Part shown: positions 1-7,969 of the stretch, piece by piece
How the letters are laid out: each line of letters begins with the position of its first letter
Numbering within the stretch: the first letter of the stretch is position 1
DNA from: Spongiactinospora rosea
Lineage (GTDB): Bacteria; Actinomycetota; Actinomycetes; Streptosporangiales; Streptosporangiaceae
Direction: 5' to 3'
NCBI RefSeq assembly: GCF_003315795.1
Contig: NZ_QMEY01000020.1
Span: 1-64,000 of the forward strand
DNA: 64,000 nt
The notes under the pieces: model-generated
Databases searched by the model: none
Seen by the model: only the letters and a program-made list of their open reading frames with translations
Told to the model about the DNA's origin: nothing
Program-made: the position numbers and the translations under genes

Positions 1-171
1 GGGCAGGTACCGCCACGGGCATCCGGAACGCACGACGTACAGGATGGCGTTGACGATCTCCCGGCGCGGGTGCTTTTCCGGTCGCCCGCCGGTGTTCGGC
101 TCGGGTAGCAGGGGCTCGATCAGTTCCCATTGGGCGTCGGTGAGGTCGGAGGGGTAGCGATCAGGGGACAC
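1..171 (-). mobile_element. IS5-family transposase, N-terminal part, cut by the window edge
   Basis: The minus strand from a GTG at 171 reads without a stop to the window edge (57 codons). The peptide begins VSPDRYPSDLTDAQWELIEP and continues with GGRPEKHPRREIVNAILYV and SGCPWRYLP. This is the DUF4096-type N-terminal domain of IS5-family (IS1647/IS112-like) transposases, which act on the element's own ends by a DDE mechanism. The catalytic domain would lie to the left of the window, so I cannot say whether the copy is intact. No terminal inverted repeat was recognised upstream of 171. A separate fragment of a related transposase lies at 7381-7512. Confidence 0.85.
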
Positions 172-402
172 CGGGCCAGCTTGGCGGTCCCGGGTCCGAT
201 GATCACGCCGCCACGCCGGACATGAACGATCTTCTCAAACACGCTCTCAGACGCTCGCAGCGGCCACTCCAGACGGTCGAGGGGCCGCAAACAGCACCGG
301 GTTCGAACCTCGGCGGTCGAGCACTTCCAGGTTCGGATAACCGTCGGTGCTCGCTGCTGCGGTCCTGGCCGTTCGCGCTTCACTCACATGAAGGAGTATC
401 AG

Positions 403-807
403 ATGAGATCTCAACTCAACCCGTGCCTCGCTTTCAACGGGAACGCACGGCGGGCGATGGAGTTCTACCGCGACGTCTTCGGCGGCAAGCTGGAGATGGG
501 CACGTACGCCGAGTTCGGCTCGCCGGACGCACCCGCCGACAAGATCATGCACGCCACGCTCCGCACCGCGGACGGTTACACGCTGATGGGTTGGGACATC
601 CGGGAAGAGATGCCCCACACCCCGGGCAACAACGTCGCGGTCTTCCTCGGCGGCGACCCCGAACTCCGCGGCTACTTCGAGAGGCTGTCCGTCGGCGGCA
701 CCGTGACATTGCCCCTGGAGAAGCAGTCGTGGGGTGACGAGGCCGGCTCGCTCGTGGACCGGTTCGGGATCACCTGGATGGTCAACATCGCCCGGCAGCA
801 GTCCTGA
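403..807 (+). CDS. VOC-family (PhnB-like) protein
   Basis: A 134-residue protein of the vicinal oxygen chelate superfamily, PhnB/glyoxalase-like branch. Visible hallmarks are LNPCLAFNGNARRAMEFYRDVFGG at the N-terminus, a central ADGYTLMGWDI segment and the C-terminal GDEAGSLVDRFGITWMVNI. PhnB-type members often lack a proven catalytic role, so the substrate is unknown. I chose the ATG at 403 because AAGGAG at 391-396 sits 6 bases upstream; an in-frame ATG at 388 has no such site. It stands alone between mobile-element debris, with a frameshifted DUF4186 gene 26 bases downstream. Confidence 0.85.
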   Translation: MRSQLNPCLAFNGNARRAMEFYRDVFGGKLEMGTYAEFGSPDAPADKIMHATLRTADGYTLMGWDIREEMPHTPGNNVAVFLGGDPELRGYFERLSVGGTVTLPLEKQSWGDEAGSLVDRFGITWMVNIARQQS

Positions 808-833
808 TCGCCCCTGGAAGCGGCCCCGGATCG

Positions 834-1215
834 GTGACGGACGAGTTGCATGCCAGGCCGCGGCGGATCGGGCGGGACCACTTCCGCGCGAAGTTCCGGC
901 TCCGTGGCCGGGACGGACCGTGCGGTGATCGATCTGTGCGGCATCTCAACCGTCCGCAGACACGCCGGGCAGTTGGTCGAGCGCAGGCCGACCCCGGCCG
1001 AACCGCGCGACGACGGCCGTCAGACGCCTTATTGCGGGCATCCCCTGTTCGTCGCGCAGCACGCCACTGCGACGTGCTGCCGCGCCTGCCTGGAACGCCG
1101 GCACGACATCCCCCAACCGGGGCGTGCGCTTGACGACGCCGGGCAAGGCCACATCGTGGAAGCCGATCTGCTGATGGATCGTGGGGCAGTACGCCCCCAC
1201 CGCCCGCCGCCGTGA
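834..1215 (+). pseudogene. DUF4186-like gene with an internal frameshift
   Basis: The region reads as one DUF4186 protein only when two frames are joined. From the GTG at 834 the first frame gives RRIGRDHFRAKFRLRGRD. Near 905-925 the reading must shift to the frame that gives DLCGISTVRRHAGQLVERR, DDGRQTPYCGHPLFVAQHAT and ATCCRACLERRHDIP. The GHPxFVAQHATATCCRxCL stretch is the signature of DUF4186, a small Cys/His-rich family of unknown function. The C-terminal residues after HIVEADLL also fit poorly. It is most simply a decaying gene; a sequencing error in an intact gene is the alternative. Confidence 0.65.
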
Positions 1216-1486
1216 CCGGATCGAGGCGCCGAGGGCTGACCGCGGCGCATTCGTCGAGATTCACGTTCGGCGGTTGCTGTTCGGCGGCGATGATGCGTGT
1301 ACCGTACGTCCGGTGTGTCCTTTGGCCTGTCGGAAGGCCGCCCCACCAGCCGCCATCTGCTGCGTTCCTGAGGGTAGAAAGAGCAAGGCGGCCCCCATCT
1401 TGACGATCCCCGCGTTAAGGGCGTCTGCCGATCTTCAGACTTCCGCGACGCCGAAGAGGTCCGGTACGGATCGGGCATCATGCACA

Positions 1487-1693
1487 TCACCGGCTGGCGG
1501 GGCGCCTGGCGGCGATGCCGTCAAGCAGGTAGTCCAGACCAAGGTCGAACCGTTCGTCCGCGGCGATGGCGGGCATATCCTCCAGCCAGGACTCGAGTGG
1601 GTCGTTGGCCATCTCGCCGGCGTAGGCCTGCAGTTCTTGGGTCGCGCCGATGCCGAACCGCTCGAGCATGACGATCTCCCTGCTGACGCTCAT
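1487..1693 (-). pseudogene. C-terminal remnant of a TetR-family regulator
   Basis: The minus strand from about 1693 encodes roughly 68 residues (MSVSREIVMLERFGIG... to FDLGLDYLLDGIAARRPASR). The ending FDxGLDxLLDGI is a common C-terminus of actinobacterial TetR/AcrR regulators. No helix-turn-helix lies upstream: the sequence in front is occupied by the promoter and start of the divergent gene at 1714. I read it as the tail of a deleted repressor. It could instead be an unrelated short protein, since the match is to a single short motif. Nothing recognisable was found between 1216 and 1486. Confidence 0.5.
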
Positions 1694-1713
1694 CGCGGGG
1701 CAAGGAGCGATGC

Positions 1714-2352
1714 GTGAGAACCGGACAGCCGCCCACATCCGAACTGCATGAGCACTACCGGCAACTCCACTCCAGCCACGTATGGCTGGATGTGGCCATG
1801 TGCTGGACGGTAGTGGTCCCGGACAGCGGACGAGCATTCAGTCTGGACCAGATCGCCGCCCGGCTCGCGGGGGACACGCCACACCAACTCCACGAGCCGG
1901 CACTACCCGGCGCCGTCATGCTCCCCTACGACACCGACCGTCCCGTGCTCGTCGATCGGTGCGGTCCCACCACCATGCTCTTGGAGCAGGACCACCTCGG
2001 ATCAACTCCCGCAGTGCTGCAGCGGCTCAGCCAGGGAGCCCGGACATACAGTGCCTGGTGGAGCGTCAACTCTCACAACCGGCTGAGCTTCGCAGCCGGA
2101 GGCGAGCTCATCCTGACGATCGACGCGCTCTTCCCCTGCCGCCCGGAAGACCATGCCGGCATCGGCCAATGGCCTGAACTGCAGGCGATGACGGACTTCT
2201 TCGTCGACTTCGAGGAACGCGACCAGCACTACGACTGGCAGGCCGCCATGCTCGCGGTCATCGACCAGACCACAGGGGCAAGGCTGACCAGCCAGTGGCT
2301 GGCACAACCACACCCGTACATAACGGTCCGCATGCCCGACGCGGCACACTGA
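1714..2352 (+). CDS. DUF6461 protein
   Basis: A 212-residue protein of unknown function. The pattern LHEHYRQLHSSHVWLDVAMC, SLDQIAARLAGD, MLLEQDHLGSTPAVLQRLSQ, and WSVNSHNRLSFAAGGEL matches the DUF6461 family, which is widespread and often multi-copy in actinomycetes. The GTG at 1714 is chosen because AAGGAG at 1702-1707 lies 6 bases upstream; an ATG at 1709 is out of frame and stops at once. No signal peptide or membrane segment is seen. It diverges from the TetR remnant at 1487-1693. No function can be assigned. Confidence 0.75.
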   Translation: MRTGQPPTSELHEHYRQLHSSHVWLDVAMCWTVVVPDSGRAFSLDQIAARLAGDTPHQLHEPALPGAVMLPYDTDRPVLVDRCGPTTMLLEQDHLGSTPAVLQRLSQGARTYSAWWSVNSHNRLSFAAGGELILTIDALFPCRPEDHAGIGQWPELQAMTDFFVDFEERDQHYDWQAAMLAVIDQTTGARLTSQWLAQPHPYITVRMPDAAH

Positions 2353-2473
2353 ACCCCTGAGCGCTCGGCTGGGAAACGATCTCAGGTATCTTGGGCAGCG
2401 ATCTTTGTCAGGGCGTCGTCGTCGCTGCTCAACCACTCTCGTGAACGCGCCAGGGAGAACCGGCAGCTGGACC

Positions 2474-2560
2474 TCATAGGCGGGGGGCGGCCAGGGCGTG
2501 CCGTTGGCGGGCGTCGGTCTGCTCGTCGGTGGAATGCCGAAGGTAGATGCGGTCGGTCAT
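2474..2560 (-). pseudogene. Serine recombinase (resolvase) N-terminal stub
   Basis: From an ATG at 2560 on the minus strand the sequence reads MTDRIYLRHSTDEQTDARQR then HALAAPRL and a stop, 28 residues in all. The YxRxSTDxQ pattern is the catalytic N-terminus of serine recombinases, where the Ser in ST is the nucleophile. AAGGGA lies just upstream. The rest of the resolvase is missing, so this is a truncated relic, too short to function. It supports the reading of 1-7.5 kb as a zone of past insertions. The remaining bases between 2353 and 2599 show nothing recognisable. Confidence 0.55.
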
Positions 2561-2599
2561 CACCGATCGCGTCCCTTCCCAGGTCGTCCGGTGTTGATC

Positions 2600-3343
2600 T
2601 CAGGAGTCCTGCGCAGGGACCTCAGAAGGCGTCTCAAGTAGGGCGGCGGGGATTCGGTCTACGGCAATGGCGATCGCTTCGGCAGGTGTGGTGACGTAGT
2701 TCAGGGCGGGGCCGTTCCACCACTCCCTGATGGTGTAGTCGCCGGTTCCCCGTGGTGGGTCGATCGAGACGAACGGCGGGGAGAACGGGTAGTCGGGTGT
2801 GGTCGAGAAGCTCAGCGCCCAGTGGCTGGTGAAGGGGTAGAGCCTGCGGAGCTTCGATTCGGCGTGGGCGGACTCGATGAGCGCCTGGTACTGCGGCCAG
2901 CCAGCGTCGACGGCGCTCTTCAATAGCCACTGCCACTCTGAGGCGATGACGCCGGCGGAGTTCTTGTCGGGGACCTCGAAACGTCCGGTCAGGACGTCAA
3001 AGGAGGCGGCCTTCCCGATCTCGTCGAGGCCGGCTCCCTCGGCCCAACCGTGGATCACTGGAGGAAGTTCACGAAGGTCCTTGGTGTCCCCGGAGATCAT
3101 GATTCTGCCGTTGGACGAACCCCTGATGCTCCAGCACCGTTCGTGATGCCACGCTGTGACATAGGACGCATGGCGATGCGGGACAATGCCCGCGATCGTC
3201 GCATGACGCAGTGGATCGGACGGGGTGACGGCCAGAGGAAGCGACAGACCCTGGTCGGCGCCTGCGGCTTGGAGCGCTGCGGCGAGGCTGCCGTGGGCGG
3301 CCACGTCCGAGTAGAGGGCGGCGGGGTCTGGTTCGCGGCTCAT
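2600..3343 (-). CDS. DUF6193 family protein
   Basis: A 247-residue cytoplasmic protein without signal peptide or membrane segments. It matches the DUF6193 family, which databases label a natural-product-biosynthesis-associated protein. The conserved points seen are GDTKDLRELPPVIHGWAEGA, WQWLLKSAVDAGWPQYQALI, LRRLYPFTSHWALSFSTTP, and a Tyr/Trp-rich C-terminus. The biochemical role is unknown and there is no biosynthetic cluster around it here: neighbours are a resolvase stub and transposase debris. The ATG at 3343 has only a weak ribosome-binding site. The gene may be cargo of a former mobile region. Confidence 0.75.
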   Translation of the reverse strand: MSREPDPAALYSDVAAHGSLAAALQAAGADQGLSLPLAVTPSDPLRHATIAGIVPHRHASYVTAWHHERCWSIRGSSNGRIMISGDTKDLRELPPVIHGWAEGAGLDEIGKAASFDVLTGRFEVPDKNSAGVIASEWQWLLKSAVDAGWPQYQALIESAHAESKLRRLYPFTSHWALSFSTTPDYPFSPPFVSIDPPRGTGDYTIREWWNGPALNYVTTPAEAIAIAVDRIPAALLETPSEVPAQDS

Positions 3344-4019
3344 GATGTTCCGATCGTCTGCCCCTGCGGCGTGCTGTGGCGGCCACTATAGGGGGCGAAA
3401 AGGGAAGGTGGAGTCGGGAGCCGCGATCGGATCGGCGACTCGTTCCGGCAGACCGATCACCTCTCGAATGTGCTCGGAGACCACCGCAGGCGCGTCCTTG
3501 AGCTTCGGGCAGTGGTAGGCCTTCAAGGAGTCTAACGATTGATGATCAAGAGAGCGTCCCGTTATTGTCGTATTCCGGTGTATCTCTTGATGTTTCACAC
3601 ATCACCGCCCCTTTACAAAGTAGATCGCAAGCCTTGTAGGCTGCTTTCCGGACTCCTCTGAACGCGGCGCTCGCGGAGTTCGGCCACAGCGCGGTTGATT
3701 GGATCACCTGCGGTGGCCCTGTGCGGGCTTGCCTGGGATGCGGCCGGTGGCGTGCTACGTAGAGGCGACCCGGGTGACCGATCCGGCCGATCCTCGCTTC
3801 GGCGAGAGGCACGGCGATCCCAATAAGGCGATCGGCCATCTCAATACCGCCGTGACGCCGCGATCACCCTCCCGGGCAGCAGCGCCCCATCAGGAAGACG
3901 ATTCTCCTGCGCCCACCGCCAGACGGCCCTATGCAGGTCCACAACCCCACGCTCAGCCCGCGTGCCCGCGTCCAAGAAGGGGGCCTCGGCATCCCCGCCG
4001 TCCATCCCCGCTTCGATGC
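3344..4019. other. Intergenic region with no confident gene
   Basis: About 680 bases without a gene I can support. A 70-codon minus-strand frame at 3386-3598 ends in a plausible sequence (LDSLKAYHCPKLKDAPAVV) but matches no family I know and has no clear ribosome-binding site. The AT-richer stretch 3530-3640 contrasts with its surroundings and may carry a promoter. Frames at 3546-3839 and 3699-4097 look like shadows. The region leads into the decayed IS701-type transposase and is probably insertion-site debris. Confidence 0.4.
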
Positions 4020-4490
4020 CGTCTTGACGTACCACCTCCGCCGACACTGGAAGACCGCCGGTTCACGGCAAGGGCGCCGAAGGCGCGCGTGCCATGACTG
4101 GGACCTGGTCGCCACCTGCTGCTCCGCCGATCCATCCACAAGCCGTCTGAGCCGGCGTTTTTCCTGTGTCACACCACGACACAGGTGTCGCTGAACCGGC
4201 TGGTGAAGGTGGCCGGTCTGCGCTGGAGTATCGAGGAATGTTTCCAGGCGGGCAAGAACGAGACCAGTGTGGATCATTACCAGGCCAGGCTCTATCCCAC
4301 CGGGTATCGGTATATGACCTTGACCATGCTCGCCCTGACGTTCCTTACGGTGACCCGTGCCTCTCTCCTGAGCGAGTCCGATTCCCCCTGGGCGGCCCTG
4401 CACCCCGCTTGACTCCGATCTCGGCCGACGAGATTGCCCATCGCGGGCGGTATTCGAGTCATTTCTTCGCGCCATTACTTTGGTCGGGAC
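4020..4490 (+). mobile_element. Degenerate IS701-family transposase remnant
   Basis: Pieces of an IS701-type transposase appear in different frames on the plus strand. GARCHDWDLVAT (near 4080) corresponds to the usual GxxxYDWA segment. LVKVAGLRWSIEECFQAGKN (from 4200), then ETSVDHYQARLY and LTMLALTFLTVTRA form the conserved C-terminal catalytic region with the final Glu. LTPISADEIAHRGRYSSHFF near 4410-4470 corresponds to the LxxxEIRRLF tail in a third frame. Frameshifts and stops separate the pieces, so it cannot make a transposase. The N-terminal half is not recognisable. No inverted repeats were identified. Confidence 0.75.
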
Positions 4491-4904
4491 ACGCCGATTT
4501 ACAGATGCACGCTACCCGTGCCTGCGATATTGGCAGCCGTTATCAGCTCGGAGCACGCTGCGTCGAGCTGACTCCTTTCCATGTCGCCGCACCTGGCATC
4601 TCGCCGAAGGCTACCGGGAGATGGTTCGGCGTGCGTTGGACATGCGAATGGCCGGTCGCGCTCCGCCGTTGATGCGAGGGCCGGTCCGGCCGCCTCGGCA
4701 GTGCTGCTTGCGTGCATTCTGGTCTGGGACGGCGCGGCAGCAGGCGGCACTCGCCTGCTGTCCCGTGATCGCGTTCACGGCACCTTCGCCGCGGGAGCGC
4801 GTCTTCGCGCCCGGTCTGCACGATCGCGGCAGCATCGCTCGTCCACCAGCCACTACCGTCGCCGTCACCTCTCAACACGCCAAGCGCCTGGCGACCAGGC
4901 GCGT
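4491..4904. other. Region without recognisable genes
   Basis: Roughly 400 bases between the IS701 remnant and the end of the serine hydrolase at 4905. Several open frames exist on both strands, but their compositions (Arg/Ala/Pro-rich, no family motifs) look like GC-rich shadows. No hairpin convincing enough to be called the hydrolase terminator was found. Confidence 0.4.
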
Positions 4905-6113
4905 TCATTCACGGGAGGGCCGGGTCGCATAGCGGGTGACGAAGCTCCGCTCCCTGTTCATGATCGACCGAATGTCAGTCTTGGAATAGTTGGTGAGGAT
5001 GACACCGGTCCAGTGGAGGTCACGGTAGATCGTCCAGTTTGTTGTACCGCCTGCCACCATGCTGCCGCCGTGCCCTGCCAGCCACCGGTGGTCGTACATG
5101 GTCGCGATCAGCCCGTACGCACTGCCGGTGACCTGGACGGACGGGCTTGCTGGAGGGGTGGGGTGCTTCAGGGTCATGAACAGTTCGGTGTAGGCGGCGT
5201 CGAGCAGCCTGCCCCGCCGTAGTGCGCGGTCGAGGCGTACCAGATCGCCGGCGGTCGAGAACCCGCCGCCTCCGGGGTTGCCGATGTACGGGGCGAAGCC
5301 CCTGTGCCCGCTGGGGAGCGGCGGCGGGGGCCGGTGCAGGCCGTCGATGGGCCGGCCCGCCTGGTCGTGCCAGTACGGGTGGGCGAAACGGGCGTCCTTC
5401 TCCCATCGCGGCTTGTCAAAGAAGTCTGTTCTGGTCATGCCGGCCGGGGTGAAGATGTGCTCGCGGACGTAGTCGTAGTACGACTGTCCGGAGACCCTGG
5501 CCACGATCGCGCCGAGCACGGCGATGCCGGAGCTGCTGTACTCGTACCTTGTGCCGGGCGTGTACTTCGGCGGCGTCCTGCGTACGGCGGCCATGATGCC
5601 GTCCATTGTCGTGGCCTCGGTGGTCCACGTCTCCGCGTTGTCCTGGTACTCCTGGTCGAGCTGGAAGTCGCCGAGACCGCATGTGTGCGTGAGCATCTGA
5701 TGAACGGTGACGTGGCCGGCGGACTCGGGCGGGAAACCGTCCAGGTAGGTGCCGAGTGTCTCGTGCAGTTTCACCTTGTCCCGCGCCACCAGTTGCATGA
5801 TCGCCAGGGCGGTGAACGGCTTGGACGCCGAGGCGAGGTTGAAGATGGTGCCCACCCTGTTGGGAATGGACCGCGCCTTGTCGGCCATGCCGTACGCGCG
5901 CGCCAGGACCGTTTCACCGCGATGGGCGAGCAGTATGGTCCCGGAGAACTCGTCCTTGGCGGCCAGCGCGGCGATGTACTCGTCGTACTCCCCGCCAGGT
6001 GCCAGTTCTCGGGGTGTCCGGCCGCGCGAGGTGAGAGCGGCGGGTAGCGCGCCGGCGACGGGAATCGCCCCCATCAGGCCGAGCGCGGAACGTCGGGACG
6101 GTTGCCGGATCAT
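4905..6113 (-). CDS. Serine hydrolase, class C beta-lactamase / DD-peptidase fold, Tat-exported
   Basis: A 402-residue penicillin-binding-protein-like serine hydrolase. The N-terminus RQPSRRSALGLMGAIPVAGA is a twin-arginine signal, so the enzyme should act outside the membrane. The SxxK motif is SASK at about 95-98, the Tyr motif is YSS at about 192-194 instead of YxN, and HGG stands near the C-terminus in place of KTG. Substrate is unknown: the family includes esterases and D-aminopeptidases. GGAG 8 bases before the ATG at 6113 supports that start. An upstream ATG at 6131 would overlap the previous stop as ATGA. It is coupled to the paralogue at 6128-7222. Confidence 0.85.
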   Translation of the reverse strand: MIRQPSRRSALGLMGAIPVAGALPAALTSRGRTPRELAPGGEYDEYIAALAAKDEFSGTILLAHRGETVLARAYGMADKARSIPNRVGTIFNLASASKPFTALAIMQLVARDKVKLHETLGTYLDGFPPESAGHVTVHQMLTHTCGLGDFQLDQEYQDNAETWTTEATTMDGIMAAVRRTPPKYTPGTRYEYSSSGIAVLGAIVARVSGQSYYDYVREHIFTPAGMTRTDFFDKPRWEKDARFAHPYWHDQAGRPIDGLHRPPPPLPSGHRGFAPYIGNPGGGGFSTAGDLVRLDRALRRGRLLDAAYTELFMTLKHPTPPASPSVQVTGSAYGLIATMYDHRWLAGHGGSMVAGGTTNWTIYRDLHWTGVILTNYSKTDIRSIMNRERSFVTRYATRPSRE

Positions 6114-6127
6114 GCGGTGATCTCCGT

Positions 6128-7222
6128 TCATCGGGTGAAGCGGGTGATGAGTTCGCGCCCGAGGTTGACGATGGGGTCCACCGGGGTGTCGAAGTTGCCG
6201 AGGATCACCGACGTCCAGCCGGAGCCGGGATGGATGTCGAGCATGTTCGCCATGCCGGGGCCGGTTCCGGAGTGGGAGATGATCTCCCGCCGGTTGAGCA
6301 CGGTGTGGAAGAACCCGTAGCAGTAGTGCATGATCTGGCGGGTCAGGTCCGGTTTCACCGAGGGTGCCAGTACCATCTTGCCGCTGGTGATCAGGGACGG
6401 GTCGATCAGCCTGTCGCTCCGCAGGGCTCGCGCGAACGCGAGCAGTTCCCCGGCGGTGCAATACAGGCCGTGGTCGGGCCTGCCGATGAAGCCCAGGTGG
6501 TCGCTCTCGGTGAAGTCGTAACGCCGGCCGGTCTGCCGGTCGGTCGTGTACCGGTGGGCGATCCTCCGGTCGGCCCGGATCTGCGGCCTGGTGTAGAAGC
6601 CGGAACGGGCCATGCCCGCCGGGGTGAGCACGTGGTCGCGGATGTAGTCGTAATAGGACTGCCCGGACACCTCGGCCACGATCGCGCCGAGCAGGAAATA
6701 GCCGCCGTTGCTGTAGCGGAACTCCGCCCCCGGAGGGAAGGCGGGCGCCATGGCCCGGATGCTCTCCAGGTCGCGGTTCCAGACCTCCTCGACGCTGTTT
6801 CCGTTGCTCGGCGGGCCCGGACGGTCCAGGCCGGAGGTGTGGGTGAGCAGGTGGTGAACGGTGACGGCGCCGGCGGCCTCGGGCTTGAATCCGTCCAGGT
6901 AGGTGCCCAGCTTCTCGTGGTAGGCCACCTCGCCCCGCTCGGCGAGCTGCGCGATGGCCACGGCCGTGCAGCACTTGGTGATCGAGGCGACGTCGAAGAG
7001 CGTGCCGGCCGTGTTCCGGATGGCGCGCTCTTCGTCCGCGTGCCCGTACGAGCGTTCCAGCACAGGTCTGCCGTGGTGAGTCAGCAGCACCGTGCCGGAG
7101 AATCGGTCCGCGGCGGCTCGCTCCGCGATGAACCGGTCGTACTCACCACCGGGCCTCAGCTCTTTCGGGACACCACTGATGGCGGCGCGCCGGGACACCT
7201 GAGGCGGAGGGGTCAGTGCCAT
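6128..7222 (-). CDS. Serine hydrolase, class C beta-lactamase / DD-peptidase fold, paralogue without signal peptide
   Basis: A 364-residue paralogue of the next gene. It shares the GGEYDxFIA start of the domain, the LGTYLDGF and HxxLTHTxGL segments and the SYYDYxRxHxxTPAGM block. Here the catalytic motifs are canonical: SITK at 80-83, YSN at 170-172 and HSG near the end. The N-terminus VSRRAAISGVPKELRPGG aligns with the Tat signal of the paralogue but lacks its hydrophobic core, so this copy is probably cytoplasmic. The ATG at 7220-7222 follows GAGGAG at 7 bases. Together they form a two-gene operon, probably a tandem duplication that diverged in location and active-site detail. Confidence 0.85.
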   Translation of the reverse strand: MALTPPPQVSRRAAISGVPKELRPGGEYDRFIAERAAADRFSGTVLLTHHGRPVLERSYGHADEERAIRNTAGTLFDVASITKCCTAVAIAQLAERGEVAYHEKLGTYLDGFKPEAAGAVTVHHLLTHTSGLDRPGPPSNGNSVEEVWNRDLESIRAMAPAFPPGAEFRYSNGGYFLLGAIVAEVSGQSYYDYIRDHVLTPAGMARSGFYTRPQIRADRRIAHRYTTDRQTGRRYDFTESDHLGFIGRPDHGLYCTAGELLAFARALRSDRLIDPSLITSGKMVLAPSVKPDLTRQIMHYCYGFFHTVLNRREIISHSGTGPGMANMLDIHPGSGWTSVILGNFDTPVDPIVNLGRELITRFTR

Positions 7223-7380
7223 GGCAGGGTCTCCTCGGGATCGTGGAATGGACCGCGTCCAGCACGTGATCAAATCCCCCGCCGCGTTTCCCCGGCGTTT
7301 CCCCTGCCCGAACCGGCCGCCCGGTGACCTGCACGTCGATCACCGACGCTGACGAACCCCGGCGCAACGTCCAGCACAGG

Positions 7381-7512
7381 CTGGTACGGTCCATTCCGCC
7401 GATCCGCCCCCGCCACGGACCTCGGTGTCGGCGGCCCGCCAAGTCGCACGGCGACAAGAGCTACAGCCGCGCAAAGGCCGCACCTGACGACGCTATGCGA
7501 GATCCCCTCCCC
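7381..7512 (+). mobile_element. IS5-type transposase fragment
   Basis: The plus strand reads LVRSIPPIRPRHGPRCRRPA then KSHGDKSYSRAK. This matches the middle of IS5-family transposases (LVDAIPPIRGxxGRPRxRPxKLHADKGYD), which contains the second catalytic Asp of the DDE triad. The flanks match nothing and there is no start, so it is an isolated internal piece. The rest of the stretch 7223-7550 shows nothing else recognisable. Confidence 0.6.
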
Positions 7513-7550
7513 CTGGGCAAGCCTCGCGCGCCAGGTTGCTGGGCCGGCCT

Positions 7551-7847
7551 TCAGCCGGTGATACCGGCGACGAGGTTGACGTCGACCGGGTGGCCCATGA
7601 TGGAGGCGCGCCAGTCCACCAGTTCCTGGTACTGCGGGGAGGCGTACCAGCCGCGCGCGGCCTGTTCCGTGGGGAACCGGACGATCGCCGTCTTGGTGTA
7701 GTCCGCTCGGCCCTCCAGCCGTTCCGGCGCGGCGAACGCCAGCAGTTCGCCGTCGAACGGCTCCAGGGTCGCGCCGACGTTGGCCAGGTAGTGGCCCAGG
7801 TCGCTGTCGGGAGTGTTGTCGGTCCTGACGAAGACCACGTAGTGCAT
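7551..7847 (-). CDS. DUF1330 family protein
   Basis: A 98-residue protein of the DUF1330 dimeric alpha/beta-barrel (ferredoxin-like) family. Typical features are GHYLANVGATLEPFDGELLA near residue 20, TKTAIVRFPTEQAARGWYAS and YQELVDWRASI. Members are small cytoplasmic proteins of unclear role. I start it at the ATG at 7847, 7 bases after AGGGGC; an in-frame start at 7877 would run through the palindrome at 7869-7898. It diverges from the MarR gene at 7970, and the shared operator suggests that this gene is the MarR target. Confidence 0.85.
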   Translation of the reverse strand: MHYVVFVRTDNTPDSDLGHYLANVGATLEPFDGELLAFAAPERLEGRADYTKTAIVRFPTEQAARGWYASPQYQELVDWRASIMGHPVDVNLVAGITG

Positions 7848-7868
7848 GTCCTGCCCCTTCACTTTGAG

Positions 7869-7898
7869 CTTGAACACTTAAGTATTAAAGTGTTCAAG
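7869..7898. promoter_or_regulatory. Perfect inverted repeat, probable MarR operator
   Basis: CTTGAACACTT and AAGTGTTCAAG are perfect inverted repeats separated by 8 bases, 22 bases upstream of the DUF1330 start and 71 before the marR start. A half-site-like GTTGAAGTGTTTT lies near 7942-7954, closer to the regulator. Position and symmetry fit autorepression and control of both divergent genes. Confidence 0.75.
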
Positions 7899-7969
7899 CC
7901 AGACGCTAGGCCACCTCTCCCGTCGATGTCAAACTGTATAGCGTTGAAGTGTTTTGGTAGGGTCGGCGC

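Noticed and set aside
1029..1490. Minus-strand frame of 153 codons
   Set aside because: No family motif, Arg/Ser-rich composition, and it overlaps the recognisable DUF4186 remnant on the other strand.
3546..3839. Minus-strand frame of 97 codons
   Set aside because: No recognisable family and no ribosome-binding site; it lies in insertion debris.
4905..6974. A 689-codon open frame on the minus strand covering both serine hydrolases
   Set aside because: Only the part from 6113 has family motifs. The upstream portion is the out-of-frame shadow of the gene at 6128-7222 and is Arg/Pro/Gly-rich.
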